A stretch of 64,000 nt of DNA from NCBI GenBank assembly GCA_963971405.1, contig OZ020484.1, positions 310,001 through 374,000 on the forward strand, written 5' to 3'. Source of the DNA: Psococerastis gibbosa. Its lineage: Eukaryota > Arthropoda > Insecta > Psocodea > Psocidae. Positions 35,463 through 47,583 of this stretch are shown here, one piece after another (the first letter of the stretch is position 1; each line of letters begins with the position of its first letter). A program made the position numbers and the translations under genes. The notes under the pieces were generated by a model. The model ran no database searches. It saw only the letters and a list, made by a program, of their open reading frames with translations, and was not told the origin of the DNA.

Positions 35463-36929
35463 TCTAGGACCGCCTCTGGTTTGCAACCACGGCCCCCCCA
35501 TATCTTGTGCCCCCGGCCCCCCAGGGATTAATCCGGCACTGCATGTGGTGAGGAACGTAAAATATCGACTTCTCCATGTTATAATCCAAGGGAAGATACA
35601 GGACTGCGGACTCCCGGCAGAAGAAGAGCACCCTCGTTGAAAACCCTGCGCCAGTGCTGGCACGACTTCCCTATTCTGAGGAGCAGTCTTCAAGGTCCAA
35701 ATTGCTATGATGATCTTCGCTAGAAGAATTAGGGAAGGTTGACGAAAAAATAGCAAAAAAATTTGCATAGTATAGAAAACTGAATGAACTTCGGACATGT
35801 AGACTTTTTCGATTTTTCGAATTTCACAAAGAATAGTCCAATTGCTTTATAAGTTATAGCTAGGGGTTAGTGTTTCTAAGCTTTAAGTGCCCTCGAAATG
35901 GGGAAAGTGAAGTTGAAGCTGTCGATTTTGCCTGTACAGCTACAGCGCTGGGCCGATACGGTATATTATATTGTAGGTACAAATAACCTGCACTATTTAT
36001 ATGAGTAGAACTATCTCCAAACGCTTTCCTTTACCGACGTCTTGTTTGTACAAAACACTCCTTTCCACAATGTCCAATTTCACGTCAACCTTAGCTATCA
36101 GTTCCTTATATCGTCAACTTTATCCCCGACATAACTGCCATTTCAACACAAAAACAAGCGACTGTCTTGTCGTGCAGGCGCAAATGACACTCCCATAACT
36201 CCGTAGAATAGAAAAAAATTAGGTAGGCCGATGATTAGGCTGCACTATGTCTCCAAAACGGGGCGGCCAAGGGTACGGGCCATGAGTTATGGTCTATTAG
36301 GTAAGAGCAGAGTCCATTGTTACATGGAAATTGTGGGCGACGACACAACACACAACATTCAGAGCAGTTTTCAAGGTTGGGACGCATCTTGTACCTCAAT
36401 TGCTAGGGAAATGGAGGGAGCTGACAAACCAAATGAGGAAGTAAGCTCTTATAATACTGGCGAGCCATCCGTCAGTTGCGATGCTATTAATTTAAAAAAA
36501 AATAGTAATCCCTTTTCTCTACTATCACCTAAAAATACCTATTATACAGTAGAACTTGGTTAGTGAAACTTGGGTTGGAGAAAGACTTCAAAATAATTTG
36601 CGTCGTAGCTTGCACCAAATGCTAAATTTGATAGAAACCAGTTTTTTGTACAAATTCAAAGTATTGATCTTACAGCCATCAATAAGGTGGGGTGGCACAA
36701 GTTAGAAGACATTTTCTTCTGCATAATCGACACGCATTATATCAAAATATAGATTATGTTTTGATCTCAGTGTCCGTGAAATGTGGCTGATACTAACAAT
36801 AGAAGGCGTGGCATTACTGAATGTCCCACTCCTTTTCATGACAGTAACAAAACGGTCAGGTGTCTAAAAGAAGGTGAATAAAAAAATCGTGCTACAAAAA
36901 TTCAAAATGGGAGAAACATTTCTTGTAAG
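35463..36929. other. Unassigned; isolated hAT-type end at 35524-35541
   Basis: The minus strand reads CAGTGCCGGATTAATCCC at 35524-35541, a common hAT terminus, after which the DNA is G-rich. Its partner is not in range. An open frame at 36231-36563 (110 residues) is unrecognised. Confidence 0.4.
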
Positions 36930-37570
36930 TTATGGAGTTCCTACCAAGCCTCCCAGATAGAATCTTGGAAATCGACGGAGTGCCACTGAAGATGTCGACT
37001 GCTGCTGTTCAGAGGCGGACACAGCGACCGGCACTGCGGGCCATTGCCCCACCCCCCTTTGGAAGGCAGTTCTATTCTTTGCCTCTAAAATCCAAGTGTT
37101 AACTATACTCAAAATGCGTAAAACCCACTGTTTTAGCCCTATTTAAAAAAAAAAAATGCTCCCGGGCCCCCCTTGTGCACAATTTTATTAATTCTACTAA
37201 TATAGAAACCTTATTGCCCTGAAAATGAGTAAAACCCAAATATTTTAGACCTATTGTAAAAAAAAATCTCCCGGCGGAGACCCCCGGGCCCCCTATCAGT
37301 ATTCTCCGAACCCTCTGGCTCATGCGCGAAGACCACTAAGGTCATTAATGTAAAAGCTGTTTGCGTCCATGAGAACGGCTTTCCCCATTTTATACACTTT
37401 TATGAAAATGGGTGGAGGGGCGCCAAATTATACACCGCCCCCTTCGAAAACCTATCGTTACGCTACTGACAAGTGCCTCCCCCTTTCATGAGGTCTGGGA
37501 CGCTGTTGGCGAAACTAGAAAATCCGCTTTAAAATCTACTATAGTCCATTTTCTGGATTGTTTTATACAT
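36930..37570 (+). pseudogene. PDZ-domain-like fragment interrupted by a TIR element
   Basis: 36942-37013 encodes SLPDRILEIDGVPLKMSTAAV, like the GD.ILEVNG..L....eAV block of PDZ domains. After the CAGAGG element, 37502-37550 continues in the same sense as GETRKSAL...; the 52.5 kb fragment reads STADVYETLGSALSERPVLLL at the matching place. GCTGTT is present on both sides of the insertion (37008-37013 and near 37503), compatible with a partial target duplication. No start, stop or splice sites are convincing. The fragment is short, so the PDZ assignment is moderate. Confidence 0.45.
37014..37498. mobile_element. CAGAGG TIR element, copy 2, inside PDZ-like sequence
   Basis: It starts CAGAGGCGGACACAGCGACC and follows copy 1 (34976) through two G/C-rich core units, the CCTATCGTTACGCTACTG motif and TGAGGTCTGGG. 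The right TIR is missing, so the right end is truncated by a few bases. Confidence 0.65.
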
Positions 37571-39771
37571 TATACGTTTTACATTTAGATTGATACCTAC
37601 TCAGGATCGCTATATACCAATTGGAATTGTTACGTAAAGGAAATTGTAACCAAAAGGAAACTGGTTAATAATTAAGCAGTCAGTTTCTAGGCGGTTAATG
37701 AAATGCTGACGCTACATAATGAGACTTGTGCTTGCTTTATAATCAACCAAGACCGAGTTGTAAGGCTGCTGCATTGTGTGGGTTTCCCACAAACTTCTCC
37801 TTTCACAACTTGTGTAGATCCTAATTTGGCTAGCGTTAAGTCAGTTTTATGGGCACTTCCAAAATTGATGGCACTAAAAGTAGGTAGATATGAGGCTTGT
37901 ACTATGGAACTATTCAGGTAAAGGATAATAGATCTGTTCTAGACTACAAAACAATATGAATTGAATGCAGTAATTTCTAATGACTTTGTAAGGCTGAAGT
38001 CAGGCAATGGAGCCTATGAATAGGAATAAACAGCAGATCGAACAGAAAGTAAAATCCAAAACGTTTCGTCAATAGCTGGGGTGGACATCTTCTTCAGTAA
38101 GTACATGGACTTGGAAGAATGCCTGGTGGGATTAGGGTGACTGCTGCTGTGTCTCTGAACGACGAAAGACAATTTTCGAACTCTAAACAGTGCCGCCAAT
38201 GCAATGGTGCCGATCGCTAAACGATTCTTCCGTTCCATTAAATACGATACTGGTTTTATACTGTATTCAATGTAGCATGGGCTCAACTCACAATAATTGC
38301 AATCCAAAGCTCCTGCTCCTCCAAGTTTCCCAAAGCAAAATTTGGTCACAGGTTGACAGCTTTTTAGGTTTCAATTTAAATCTAGTGACATGGAAGCAAA
38401 GCCAGGCTGCACTCACTTTCTTCATTCTTGTATACTAGCTAACTATTATACTAGTGCATTAATTGACGCGTCTTGCCGCAAGTACCTACTGTAAATTGGA
38501 ATTCCGGGCACTAGTCTATACCTCCCAGTAGAATCAAATAGATGAGACACAACCTAGATAGCTATCTCCAAACACGCCCGTATTCAAATCATCCTAGTTT
38601 TATTAAAAAACTGTTGAAACTCCTCGAGGAATACTGAAATTCGTCTTGGGGGCTGACATACGGCCGGGACGCGTTCTGAATACACACACACCATTCCATA
38701 TACAGTTTTAAGCCTTCCATCCGCCTTAAAAACTTTTCCATTTCAGTGCTCTTATTTTCCAACAAGCAAAAGTTTCGTAGTCAAAACGCCTTTGGTGTCG
38801 GAATTTTTGAAAACTTTTATATAATTTTCGGTGATGCGTTTAGTTAGAGAGTAAGAGATGGTCTGTCTTTGTGTATGAAATATGAACCGTGGTCTATGAG
38901 AAATGCATTCCAAAATTCCAAAATACGTGCAGTAGGAGTAGAATTGTTTGCTGGTTTTGTTTTTAGCTTATGTATCATTTATTATTTGTCATGTATATTT
39001 AGAATCCAAGAGACCTTTAAGCTAAGGCTTCTCAGGCACTTGTTAATTTTTTCAAATGAAGGTAAATCTGGTAACCTGTTGTATATACTATCCTCGCTCA
39101 CTCGACCAAGTTTACAATATTTTTCGAAAGTAGTGGGGGGAGGCAATGCTAAATATCCCGTTTCCCAAGGACCGCAAATGATCCTGATCTGAGCTGGAAA
39201 CGAAATGAAAAGTTAGAAACCATTTTTATACATACACAATCAGAATCACATATACAGGTATAGTATTAGTATAAGTGTTACCTTAATCGAGACTTTCCAA
39301 ATAAAAAATGAATATTTATTAAATTAATGAATCAGCAAAGGTATGTAACTCGCGTACCCGGCCTTTGCGGCTTCTATTCGAGTGTGTTACCAACTTGACT
39401 GCACAGGTACCCGAATTTAGTCTAATTATTAGGAAATAACCCATCACAAATGGCGGACGTTGCTTGTGTTCAAACCTTAGGAAGAATGACTGTTATAAAA
39501 CTACGCCAAAAAACAGAATAAAACTGTGATTAAGTTATTAAAACGGGTACATAATTCTGAGCAAATAAGGCACCGACCCGTTTCGGTGGATTATCCCGAA
39601 CAAAACATGAACGCCTTATTGGTGAGCTGCTCGGCGGCTCGGGGCCCTGCAGTTTAGATACGGACAATGCAAAAATCAAATAATTTTAACAACATACATT
39701 GTAATGCACATCCACGACTTATTTATTCCCTTTTTAAGGTTTGAATTAAGTTGACGGTGTGATGAAAAATT
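37571..39771. other. Unassigned sequence
   Basis: Open frames at 38014-38349 (minus) and 38869-39192 (plus) have no recognisable domain. No repeat is evident. Confidence 0.35.
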
Positions 39772-40285
39772 CATTGGCGTCCTGAAGGGGGGGGGGGCAG
39801 CCCCCCCCCAGGATTTCTGGTGAAAAAGACGTTATGGAGGCTAAGGCATAGTATTCACAATAACGAAAGGGAAATTAATTCTTAGAATGCTTATTTAACA
39901 TGAAAAAAAATCAACATATTAACCAAGTATTTTCACAAAAAATATATTACTCAAAATGGTTAAAACCCCAATACTTCAGAGCTATTTTTTCCAAATGTTT
40001 CTCCGAGGGAGACCCCCGGGCCACCCTTAATGGTAGGTTTATTATTCGTCGTTATAATATCTCAACTGTACTGCTTGCAAAATGCGTAAAACCTCACTAA
40101 TTTGGGCCTATTCATAAATTTTTTTTCTGTGGGGGGAGACCCCGGGCCCCCCTTTCTCCAAGGTATAATATTCGTAAAACCTCACTAATTTGGGCCTATT
40201 TACCAATTTTTTTTTCTCCGGGGGATCAAAGTCTTGGGGTCCTAAAGCCCCCCCCCCCCAGAAATTTTGGGAATTTACGCCAATG
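39772..40285. mobile_element. CATTGGCG TIR element, copy 3
   Basis: The left end is CATTGGCGTCC (39772), slightly degraded. The right end ATTTACGCCAATG stops at 40285. The flanks GAAAAATT (39764-39771) and AAAAAATT (40286-40293) match at 7 of 8. G11/C9 runs sit at the left and C12 at the right, with two or three internal tandem units carrying GGGGGAGACCCC. Confidence 0.82.
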
Positions 40286-40293
40286 AAAAAATT

Positions 40294-41299
40294 AACATCA
40301 AACCGCTTTCATTTAGCTACAATTTTTATCTACCAACATTAGCCTATTTAACATTATTTTAATCTAGAAATATTCTAAATAGAAGCCTATGCTACAGACC
40401 TGTCTTAGTACAGTAAACTAGACAAGTGGGACTTCAGCAATCGACATAAAACAGAACATTACTGTTTGTGTCCATCCTGCAATCCACTGTATTGGCGACA
40501 ACCTTGCCGACTTGAGATATTAAACTGTTTTAAAGTGGCTGTCCTGATACTAATGCCACGTTTTGGTGAGTCTTTTATTTGGTAGTTTGATAAGCATATT
40601 ATTTTCGATACCGACATGGGTTGCAGCAAAAGCCACAACAGTTTGATAGTGCCAAACATGCGAAATTTTAATGTTAGTTAATTAATGCGGGAAAATAATT
40701 AATTTTATTTAATGTCAATGTTATTAGAGAATATATCATATAACACTGCAATATATTGATCTTATTGTCATTGCCTACCACCGTGGGAATCTTGTGCATA
40801 CGGTACCTGTGAGATAAAAAGTCCTGTTGCTGCAAGAAAACAAAAGCAAAACGGTAATTGATTAAAAGATACAGCACATTATCCGAGGTTGTAGCGTAGT
40901 AGCCAGGTATGGGTGGTATGCCACTTCGTGAATTCCTAACTGCCTAATTGCCGGTATTGTCATGCAGTTATTTGCCACCAGGTTCGCGATGTCTTTGAAG
41001 GCCCTTAGAAGTGTTCTTGGACAGTAGAATGCCATGTCACAGCCGCTCTTTATGAGCCTTTCACAAATTCCGTAGAGGAAGAGCCATAAGTAAGCGGGTT
41101 GGTGTTTTTACCTGTATTTTTACCATTGCTGCACTCCACAGTTGTAGCCTGTAGGCAGGGGCGTCGCGAGGGTATGGTGATTGGGGGGGGGGGAGGACCC
41201 AGTGATTTCCCAACTGTGGCATGCGAATATTCCAACTCAATATTCTAATAAATGAATCAATAATTGATGATAATTATTATCATACACAAATTATAAACA
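40294..41299. other. Unassigned sequence
   Basis: No gene is recognised. The last 150 bases are G/C-richer. Confidence 0.4.
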
Positions 41300-41307
41300 G
41301 ACCCCCG

Positions 41308-41854
41308 CATTGGCGTAAATTCCCAAAACTTCTGGGGGGGGGGGGGCTTTAGGACTCCAAGATTTTGATTCATTACTCATTCACTTCCGATGTGAGAAAG
41401 AGGGAAGGGAGAAAGGGGGTCTCCCCCGGAGAAAAAAAAATGGATAAATAGGCCCAAATTAGTGAGGTTTTACGCATACTATATCCTGGAGAAAGGGGGC
41501 CCGGGGGTCGCCCCCGTAGAAAAAAAATCAATAAATAGGCCCAAATTAGTTAGGTTTTAGGCATTTTGCAAGCAGTACATTTGAGTTTTTTACCGACGAA
41601 TAAACGTACCACGGAGGGAGGCCCGGGGGTCTCCCCCGTAGAAAATTTTTGAGAATACAAGTCTGTAATATTGGGGTTTTAAGCATTTTGAGTAAAATAT
41701 TTTTGTGAAAGTACTTGGTCAATATGTTGATTCTTTTCATGATGTCTTTCATGTAAAATAAGCATACCAAGAATTTTCCTTTCGCCTCCATAAAGTCATT
41801 GTCACCTGAAATCCTGGGGGGGGGGGCATCTGGACCCAACTATTTACGCCAATG
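41308..41854. mobile_element. CATTGGCG TIR element, copy 4, with exact 8-bp TSD
   Basis: A 547-bp element running from CATTGGCGTAAATTCCC to TATTTACGCCAATG. It is flanked by GACCCCCG at 41300-41307 and 41855-41862. G13 is near the left end and G11 near the right. Three tandem units carry GGGGGTCTCCCCCG followed by AATAGGCCCAAATTAG. With copies 2 and 3 this establishes 8-bp target duplications and thus hAT affinity for the family. Confidence 0.9.
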
Positions 41855-41862
41855 GACCCCCG

Positions 41863-42434
41863 TCCCTCAAATAAAAATCCTTACTCCACTCGCCACTGCA
41901 CTAGCTGGTTAGTTTCCAGTTTTTGCGATGAATATTGAAGCGCATAGGCCAGTTTAGATTGAAACAGACACGTTTTGACATTAGCGGATCCAGGGGTGGG
42001 GCACGGAGGCACGGGACCCCAGTAAGTCTAGTTTTTTTACTTTCAAAATTCATAAAACCCCAATATTTTGCCCCCGCATCTTAGAAATTCCCCCCCCCCC
42101 TAATTCTTGGTTTGTAAAACGTAAATTTTACATCAAATAATAATACTAATAATAATAATACAATAATAATAATAATAATACAAATAATTCCCCGCCACCC
42201 TGCACAAACAAGAATTCTACATGCGTGCTTCATTTTCCGGCGCAAAAAAACTTAGTGCAATTTATATTTGCTATTATTATTCATGCCCCATCCTGAAGGA
42301 AATCCTTGTCCTTGGATCCACCTATGCGTTTTAGTGTAATTTTGTATTCTGGCCAAAAGAACTTATAGGGCCATTGGTATCTGATGTAAACAATAACTTA
42401 CCACCTCAGGCTGCGTTGCGTTATTGCAATGATT
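41863..42434. other. Unassigned; (AATA)n tract at about 42139-42183
   Basis: GCGGATCCAGGGG at about 41984 and C11 at 42090-42100 resemble pieces of a TIR element, but both ends could not be paired. Confidence 0.35.
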
Positions 42435-42450
42435 TATATCCAAAAGTATC

Positions 42451-42729
42451 TTCTTCTTTCTTCTTCTTCCGGCTCTACAGCCCTTGGTGGGCTTTGGCCT
42501 GCTCGACAACACTCCTCCATTCTTCTCGGTTTTGCACAACGCTCCACCATCTGGAGACTCCCAACTCGCGAAGGTCATTCTCTAACTCGTCCTTCCAGCG
42601 GTTTCTTGGCCGTCCTGGCAGTCGTCTTCCCGTCATGCTTGCTTTGTACATTTTTCGTGGCATGCGTTCTTCAGACATCCTTACAACGTGTCCCAGCCAC
42701 CTTAATCGTTGTGCTTTAATGAACCTTAA
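42451..42729 (-). mobile_element. Strongly 5'-truncated LINE with 16-bp TSD
   Basis: Only the C-terminal coding tail survives. The minus strand encodes LRFIKAQRLRWLGHVVRM...GRRLPGRPRNRWKDEL..DLRELG, the arginine-rich tail typical of a group of RTE/CR1-like endonuclease-reverse transcriptases. It ends with an AAG/GAA-rich tail at 42451-42475. It is flanked by the identical 16-mer TATATCCAAAAGTATC at 42435-42450 and 42730-42745, a perfect target duplication. The frame is open throughout, so the insertion is young. Confidence 0.9.
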
Positions 42730-42745
42730 TATATCCAAAAGTATC

Positions 42746-43519
42746 CTATTTCTAATTCACATCATTCACCATCACACACAGATCCAAAAAACCACGAAAT
42801 TCTTCAGGAGGGTATCAACAAACAAAAGAGGGAAACTATAAATTTAAAAAACTGGATAAAAATCACGACGACGGCCAACTGACTACTGAGTACTGACTGA
42901 TTTAGTCTGTAGCCTGTAGGCTTCTGAACCTATGTTCAGCAATTTTCGATTGAATGGTGCTCAAGCCTGGCTAAGCAAACAATTCACAACCAGAATGATG
43001 GTGCACTGAAAATAACGCCTACAGGGGCTTACTTGCAGGTAATTCTGCTTACTGCTTATCCTGCGTTCATGTAGCTAGTTATAAATGTTATAATACTTAA
43101 TAAAATGTGGGCTAGTGCATTCCTGTCTTGTGTTGTCTCGCTGCAATTATCCAACTGCCTATAACAATGAATTATTTATGGCCAACCTCAATTTGCCAAC
43201 TGGCCACCTCCGAATTACCAACTTTCGAGAGAAACTCAATTATGGGGGGAGGCTCCCCCCTACCCCCCCCCCCCCTCGCAACGCCCCTGCCTGTAGGTTT
43301 ACCTCTAATCTCTTTTAGTCTGGAATAGTCTAGACTGTAGTTGATAGTGAAGCAAACGAAATTGGAGGCTCGGAACTGGGCAAAAAGGAAAATTTTTCAG
43401 GGTTCTCCCAGCCCTTCAATATTAGTCGCTACAGTATTAGGACTGTGAGACCTTGTTAGAACTTAGAAACGAAGCCGAGGTTTGCACAACACGTTGTACT
43501 AAATATTATGGGCACACAT
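42746..43519. other. Unassigned sequence; C13 at 43263-43275
   Basis: The C13 tract sits in a GGGGGAGGCTCCCCCCTACCCC context like the edge of a TIR element; no ends were paired. Confidence 0.35.
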
Positions 43520-44300
43520 AATTTATTTACTTATTGACTTACTTGACTTAGGGTGGCGCTAACAGCCCATGGGGACTTTTGGCCGCACGTACTATGCCTC
43601 TCCATTCCGCTCGATCACAAGCCACCGTCCGCCACGTTTCTGGGTGCAAGCCCATTTTTTGGACGTCATCCGCCATCTGGTCCTGGTACCTCTTCCTTGG
43701 CCTTCCCAGGGGTCTGGGTTCGGTCAAGTGAGCCTCCCATACAGCGCGTGCTGCTCTGGAGGGGTCCATTCTCGCTACATGACCTATCCATTGGAGTCGC
43801 TGCCCCCTGAGACGATCCAAGACACTAGCTGATTTGTATAGGGCGTGAATTTCTGCGTTGGTTCTAGCTCAGTAGTTGCCGTCCTCAATGATCCCACCAA
43901 AAATCCGCCTGAGCATCTTGTTCTCGAACACTCGCAGTGCGTCGCATTCCCTGGATGTTAGCGTCCAAGCTTCCGCGCCATACAGCAGAACCGGCAGTAC
44001 GAGGGTTTTATAGAGCCGAGTTTTGGTGGTCCATGATAGAAGCCTGGAGTTGAAAAGGGGTCTCGTTTGAAAGTAAGCCACATTGGCAGCTTTTATACGG
44101 CTGATGACGTCTGCTCTTACTCGGTTGTCTCTCATGATTACCGATCCCAGATACTGGAACTCTTCAACTTCCTCAAAACGGCCTTGTTGGGGGGGACAGG
44201 GGTGGCGAGACACTTGTAAATACTTTGTTTTCTCCACGTTTATCTTGAGGCCAACCTTCCTTGCCTCCTTTTCCAAAAATGTGTAGCTTGTATGTACTCG
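43520..44300 (-). pseudogene. 5'-truncated LINE: end of reverse transcriptase and C-terminal tail
   Basis: The minus strand encodes EKEARKVGLKINVEKTKYL (RT block D), EEFQYLGSVI (block E), thumb residues VLPVLLYGAEAWTLT, and after one in-frame TGA at about 43879 RLRGQRLQWIGHVARM...GRPRKRYQDQ. The frame is otherwise continuous from 44309 to 43548. The tail at 43520-43545 is a short AAGT-type repeat. It is related to, but distinct from, the elements at 42.5 and 60-62 kb. No target duplication was found. Confidence 0.88.
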
Positions 44301-45869
44301 TAGGTACACAGTTTAACGTGCTACGGTATGTGATGTCTCATTAAGATATCATCTGTAAGAAAAGTTGTAGTGTACGATTTATACTGTACTGTAGTGTATA
44401 CGTAAGGCAATGAACGGAGAAGTCTTGGGACAGGTTACTAGACAGACCTTCCTAAGCAACAAGCTGGGATTATAAGGTTCATGCTTAATTACTTAGATGA
44501 TCCGGGGCTTAGCATGGCTCGATATAACAGCCATATAGGAGCAATTGAACGTCTTCACCAATAAACTGCATGTGTAAGTCCAAATAATACTCGCATCAGG
44601 TTAACCTTTACCATAACACTCAAAATGATGTCATAAAAACATAACGAGCCTATTTTAAAATATTATGCTGCCCATTAAATCTTGGTCAGTCAGATCTGAC
44701 AAATATACTAACCAGATCTCCTTACACGCTCGTGGGCCCCCCTATACTTCAACAAGCGATGAAGCCGTATGTATAATAAATACGCTTAGTCCGAGGTAAT
44801 AATTGGACTAATAGCCGTCTGTGTTTGGGGAGGCTCTCAGACCTACGAGGGCCAATCCGTCAACAGGAGATTGTAATGAAGTTTTCAACGTAATCCTCGT
44901 ATATTAATGGGTAGGCAGTGCCGCGCTAGGCAGTACCGATTAGTTAGCAATAATGAATGCAGGCAGAGCTGCACTGGATAGTTAGTTAGGAACTGACGTC
45001 ACGTGATTCAGATAATTAAGAAGACGGGGCTTGGCTGTCAATCGCTCGAAAGTAGGTTTCTCCTATTAATATGTATTACATTAAGACCAACGATACTTCA
45101 ATTATAAGTATCAGTCGTCGGATCGAGCCTTCCATAATGTATAAGTATAACCTTATTTTAGTGCCAACCAAACCCAAATTCGTATCGGTCCAAAATAAAT
45201 GACGTCAGATCTAATCCTTGGAACGGGTACGAGTGAACCCGTGTCACATGCAGATCGCCGATCTAGTATTTCACTATTGGAAACACTATATCACTGAATA
45301 AATAACACTACATATATTTATATATATTATATGTTATATATCCAATGACTATATGTAGGAAATTAAATATTCCTAATGTTTAATATTTTCCGTATTCCCA
45401 ATTTTCTCCCTTCTAAGCAGGGGGCTTTTCAATGGAACTAGTTCATTATCGCGAATGGGCTGACTTGTTCAATGCAGAATGCAGTGCGGTAATGCGATAC
45501 TATACTATGCATATAATTTTCGTACGCAGCACAGTATGTACAGTACTACTTTTTATCTGTGGCGATATCTACTGTACAATGGTATAGGATGATTATATTT
45601 GTACACTAGGTCTGTTTAGTATGGAATCTATGGATTTTCTTTTTTATCTTAAAATACCAAAAGTTGGTTTTGAAAGCTAAATGTTGTGTAATGTTACAAT
45701 ATTTAAACACCTAAATATTACCAGAAGTTAAGAACCATTGATGGGATTTTTTCTCGGCAAAAATATTGTTTCAGTCTTTTATGTCACAAAAATTATTATT
45801 TTTCATTTTCGCGGGACCAAACTATGAGGAGAAACGACCTAGTAGGCTATGTGAACATTATACTAGTAT
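44301..45869. other. Unassigned AT-rich sequence
   Basis: No gene or repeat is recognised. Confidence 0.4.
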
Positions 45870-45878
45870 TAACGACTA

Positions 45879-47574
45879 TTAACTCTCCAGTTAAAACAGA
45901 AGTATCTGTTTTCACCAGAAGGAGAAGACTCCCATACCAAGGATCTAAAATTAATTTAGGAGGCATGGCTCTTAATGCAGTTGAAAACGTTAAGTTTTTG
46001 GGGACTATTCTAACAAAGCGTTTGTCTTGGAACAGTCAGATTGACCAAATCATAGTTAAGTGTGCACATGAACATTTTCCGGTCGATAACGAACGCTCAC
46101 TGGGGGGCCGACCCCCGAACTGCCATGGCCTATTACCGCGGCACTGTGCGTGTGACGATGGACTATGGGGCCTGCATTTATGCTTCAGCTAGCAACACCC
46201 AGATTAAAAAGTTAGAGAGATTACAGTCATGCTGCTTAAGGATGATCCTTGGCAGCTTGCAATCAACGCCACTAAATATTATAAATGCAGAAGCTGGGGA
46301 GCCTCCAGTAGGGTGTAGATTTAAAATGATAGCTGATAGGTACACACTGAGCACGTACAACCACTGCCAAACGATTTTTAGCCGGCTAAACCAGCTAGCA
46401 GTATCCTACCTTACAGAGCCATATTGGCAAAAGAAAAAATCACCGATACTATGCGACAGCTTCCACGACATGTTTTTCCCCCTCATAACATCATCCGAAA
46501 AACCACTTTCTTTTAGCCTTCCCTACAAACAATTAATTTCTACACCAAGCGTGTACTTACACCCGCAAACCGATTTCCCCAAATTTCAGCTGAGGGAATT
46601 ATTGTCAGAGAAGTGGCCGGACGCCCTGTATGTATATAGTGATGGGTCCCGAATGTGTGAAAAAGTAGGTAGCGCCTTTTATATAGAAAAATTAGAAGTA
46701 AAAAAAGGCTTTCGCATAGCAGACTTTGCGTCCGTTTACACCCCGGAATTAATTGCCATTCAGATGGCGATGGAATATATTGTAGCTTTAAGGGGAGCCC
46801 GGATTAAAAAAGTGGTGTTTTTGACTGACTCCTTGAGCTTAGTGGAGAAATTTAGAAACATCTCTCCGAGATCCGATTTTATAAAGCCAGAGATTGCCAT
46901 ACTGACCCTTCTCGAACAGCCAGCCAGTAAAGGATGGGAACACCAATTTATTTGGATTAAGGCACATATTGAGATCGTAGGGAACGAGACGGCAGACGCT
47001 TTGGCCAAGGAAGCTACCCGTCATAGATGCATTGACATGCAGGACCCTGTATATCCCCCGTCCGACTTGGGTTTACACATAAGACAGACACTGTTGGCGA
47101 AGTGGCAGGGACTATTCTCCACTTACCCAGCTGGGGTCCAGTATAAGGATCGAGATCTTCCCAAAAATATCATTGTCTCCGTGGCTTAAAGGTTACCAGT
47201 CACCACTCACTAAAAAAATTTATACGACCATTACGAGACTGAGAAGTGGCCACGGGGTCACGAAGAGGTACTTGTGGAAGATAGGTAGGGACCCCAGTGG
47301 CATGTGCGACACTTGTCCGGGGTCAACTGAAACCCTACAGCATATTATATTAGAATGCCCATCACACTCAGCACAACGTGCAGTCCTCCTTAATTCCTCC
47401 CAAATTCCATAGTCAGATCTTACAATCTACTTTCAATTCTATAGAAACATCCAGCCCAACATTATATTTTGCTCTTCTTACTTTTTTAAAAAACACTAAA
47501 AAAAAATATTTAAGACTGTCGCACATTAGTTTCTGAATGGCTCCCCATCGCCGACGCAAAAAAAGAAAAAAAAA
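45879..47574 (+). mobile_element. 5'-truncated I/R1-type LINE with RNase H and zinc knuckle, 9-bp TSD
   Basis: The order is: end of the RT palm (KTEVSVFTRRRR, VKFLGTIL), a frameshift near 46070, thumb (WGADPRT..YYRGTVRVTMDYGACIY), then RNase H at about 46620-47020. YSDGS, ELIAIQMA, LTDSLS and IKAHIEIVGNETADALA keep all four acidic residues. After a second frameshift at about 47160 comes a CX2CX8HX4C knuckle (47309-47370). The poly-A-like tail ends at 47574. TAACGACTA occurs at 45870-45878 and again at 47575-47583, which fits a target duplication. Two frameshifts make it inactive. Confidence 0.88.
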
Positions 47575-47583
47575 TAACGACTA

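Noticed and set aside
36231-36563. 110-codon open frame
   Set aside because: No motif or flanking splice sites can be supported.
38869-39192. 107-codon open frame
   Set aside because: No domain is recognised and the composition is AT-driven.
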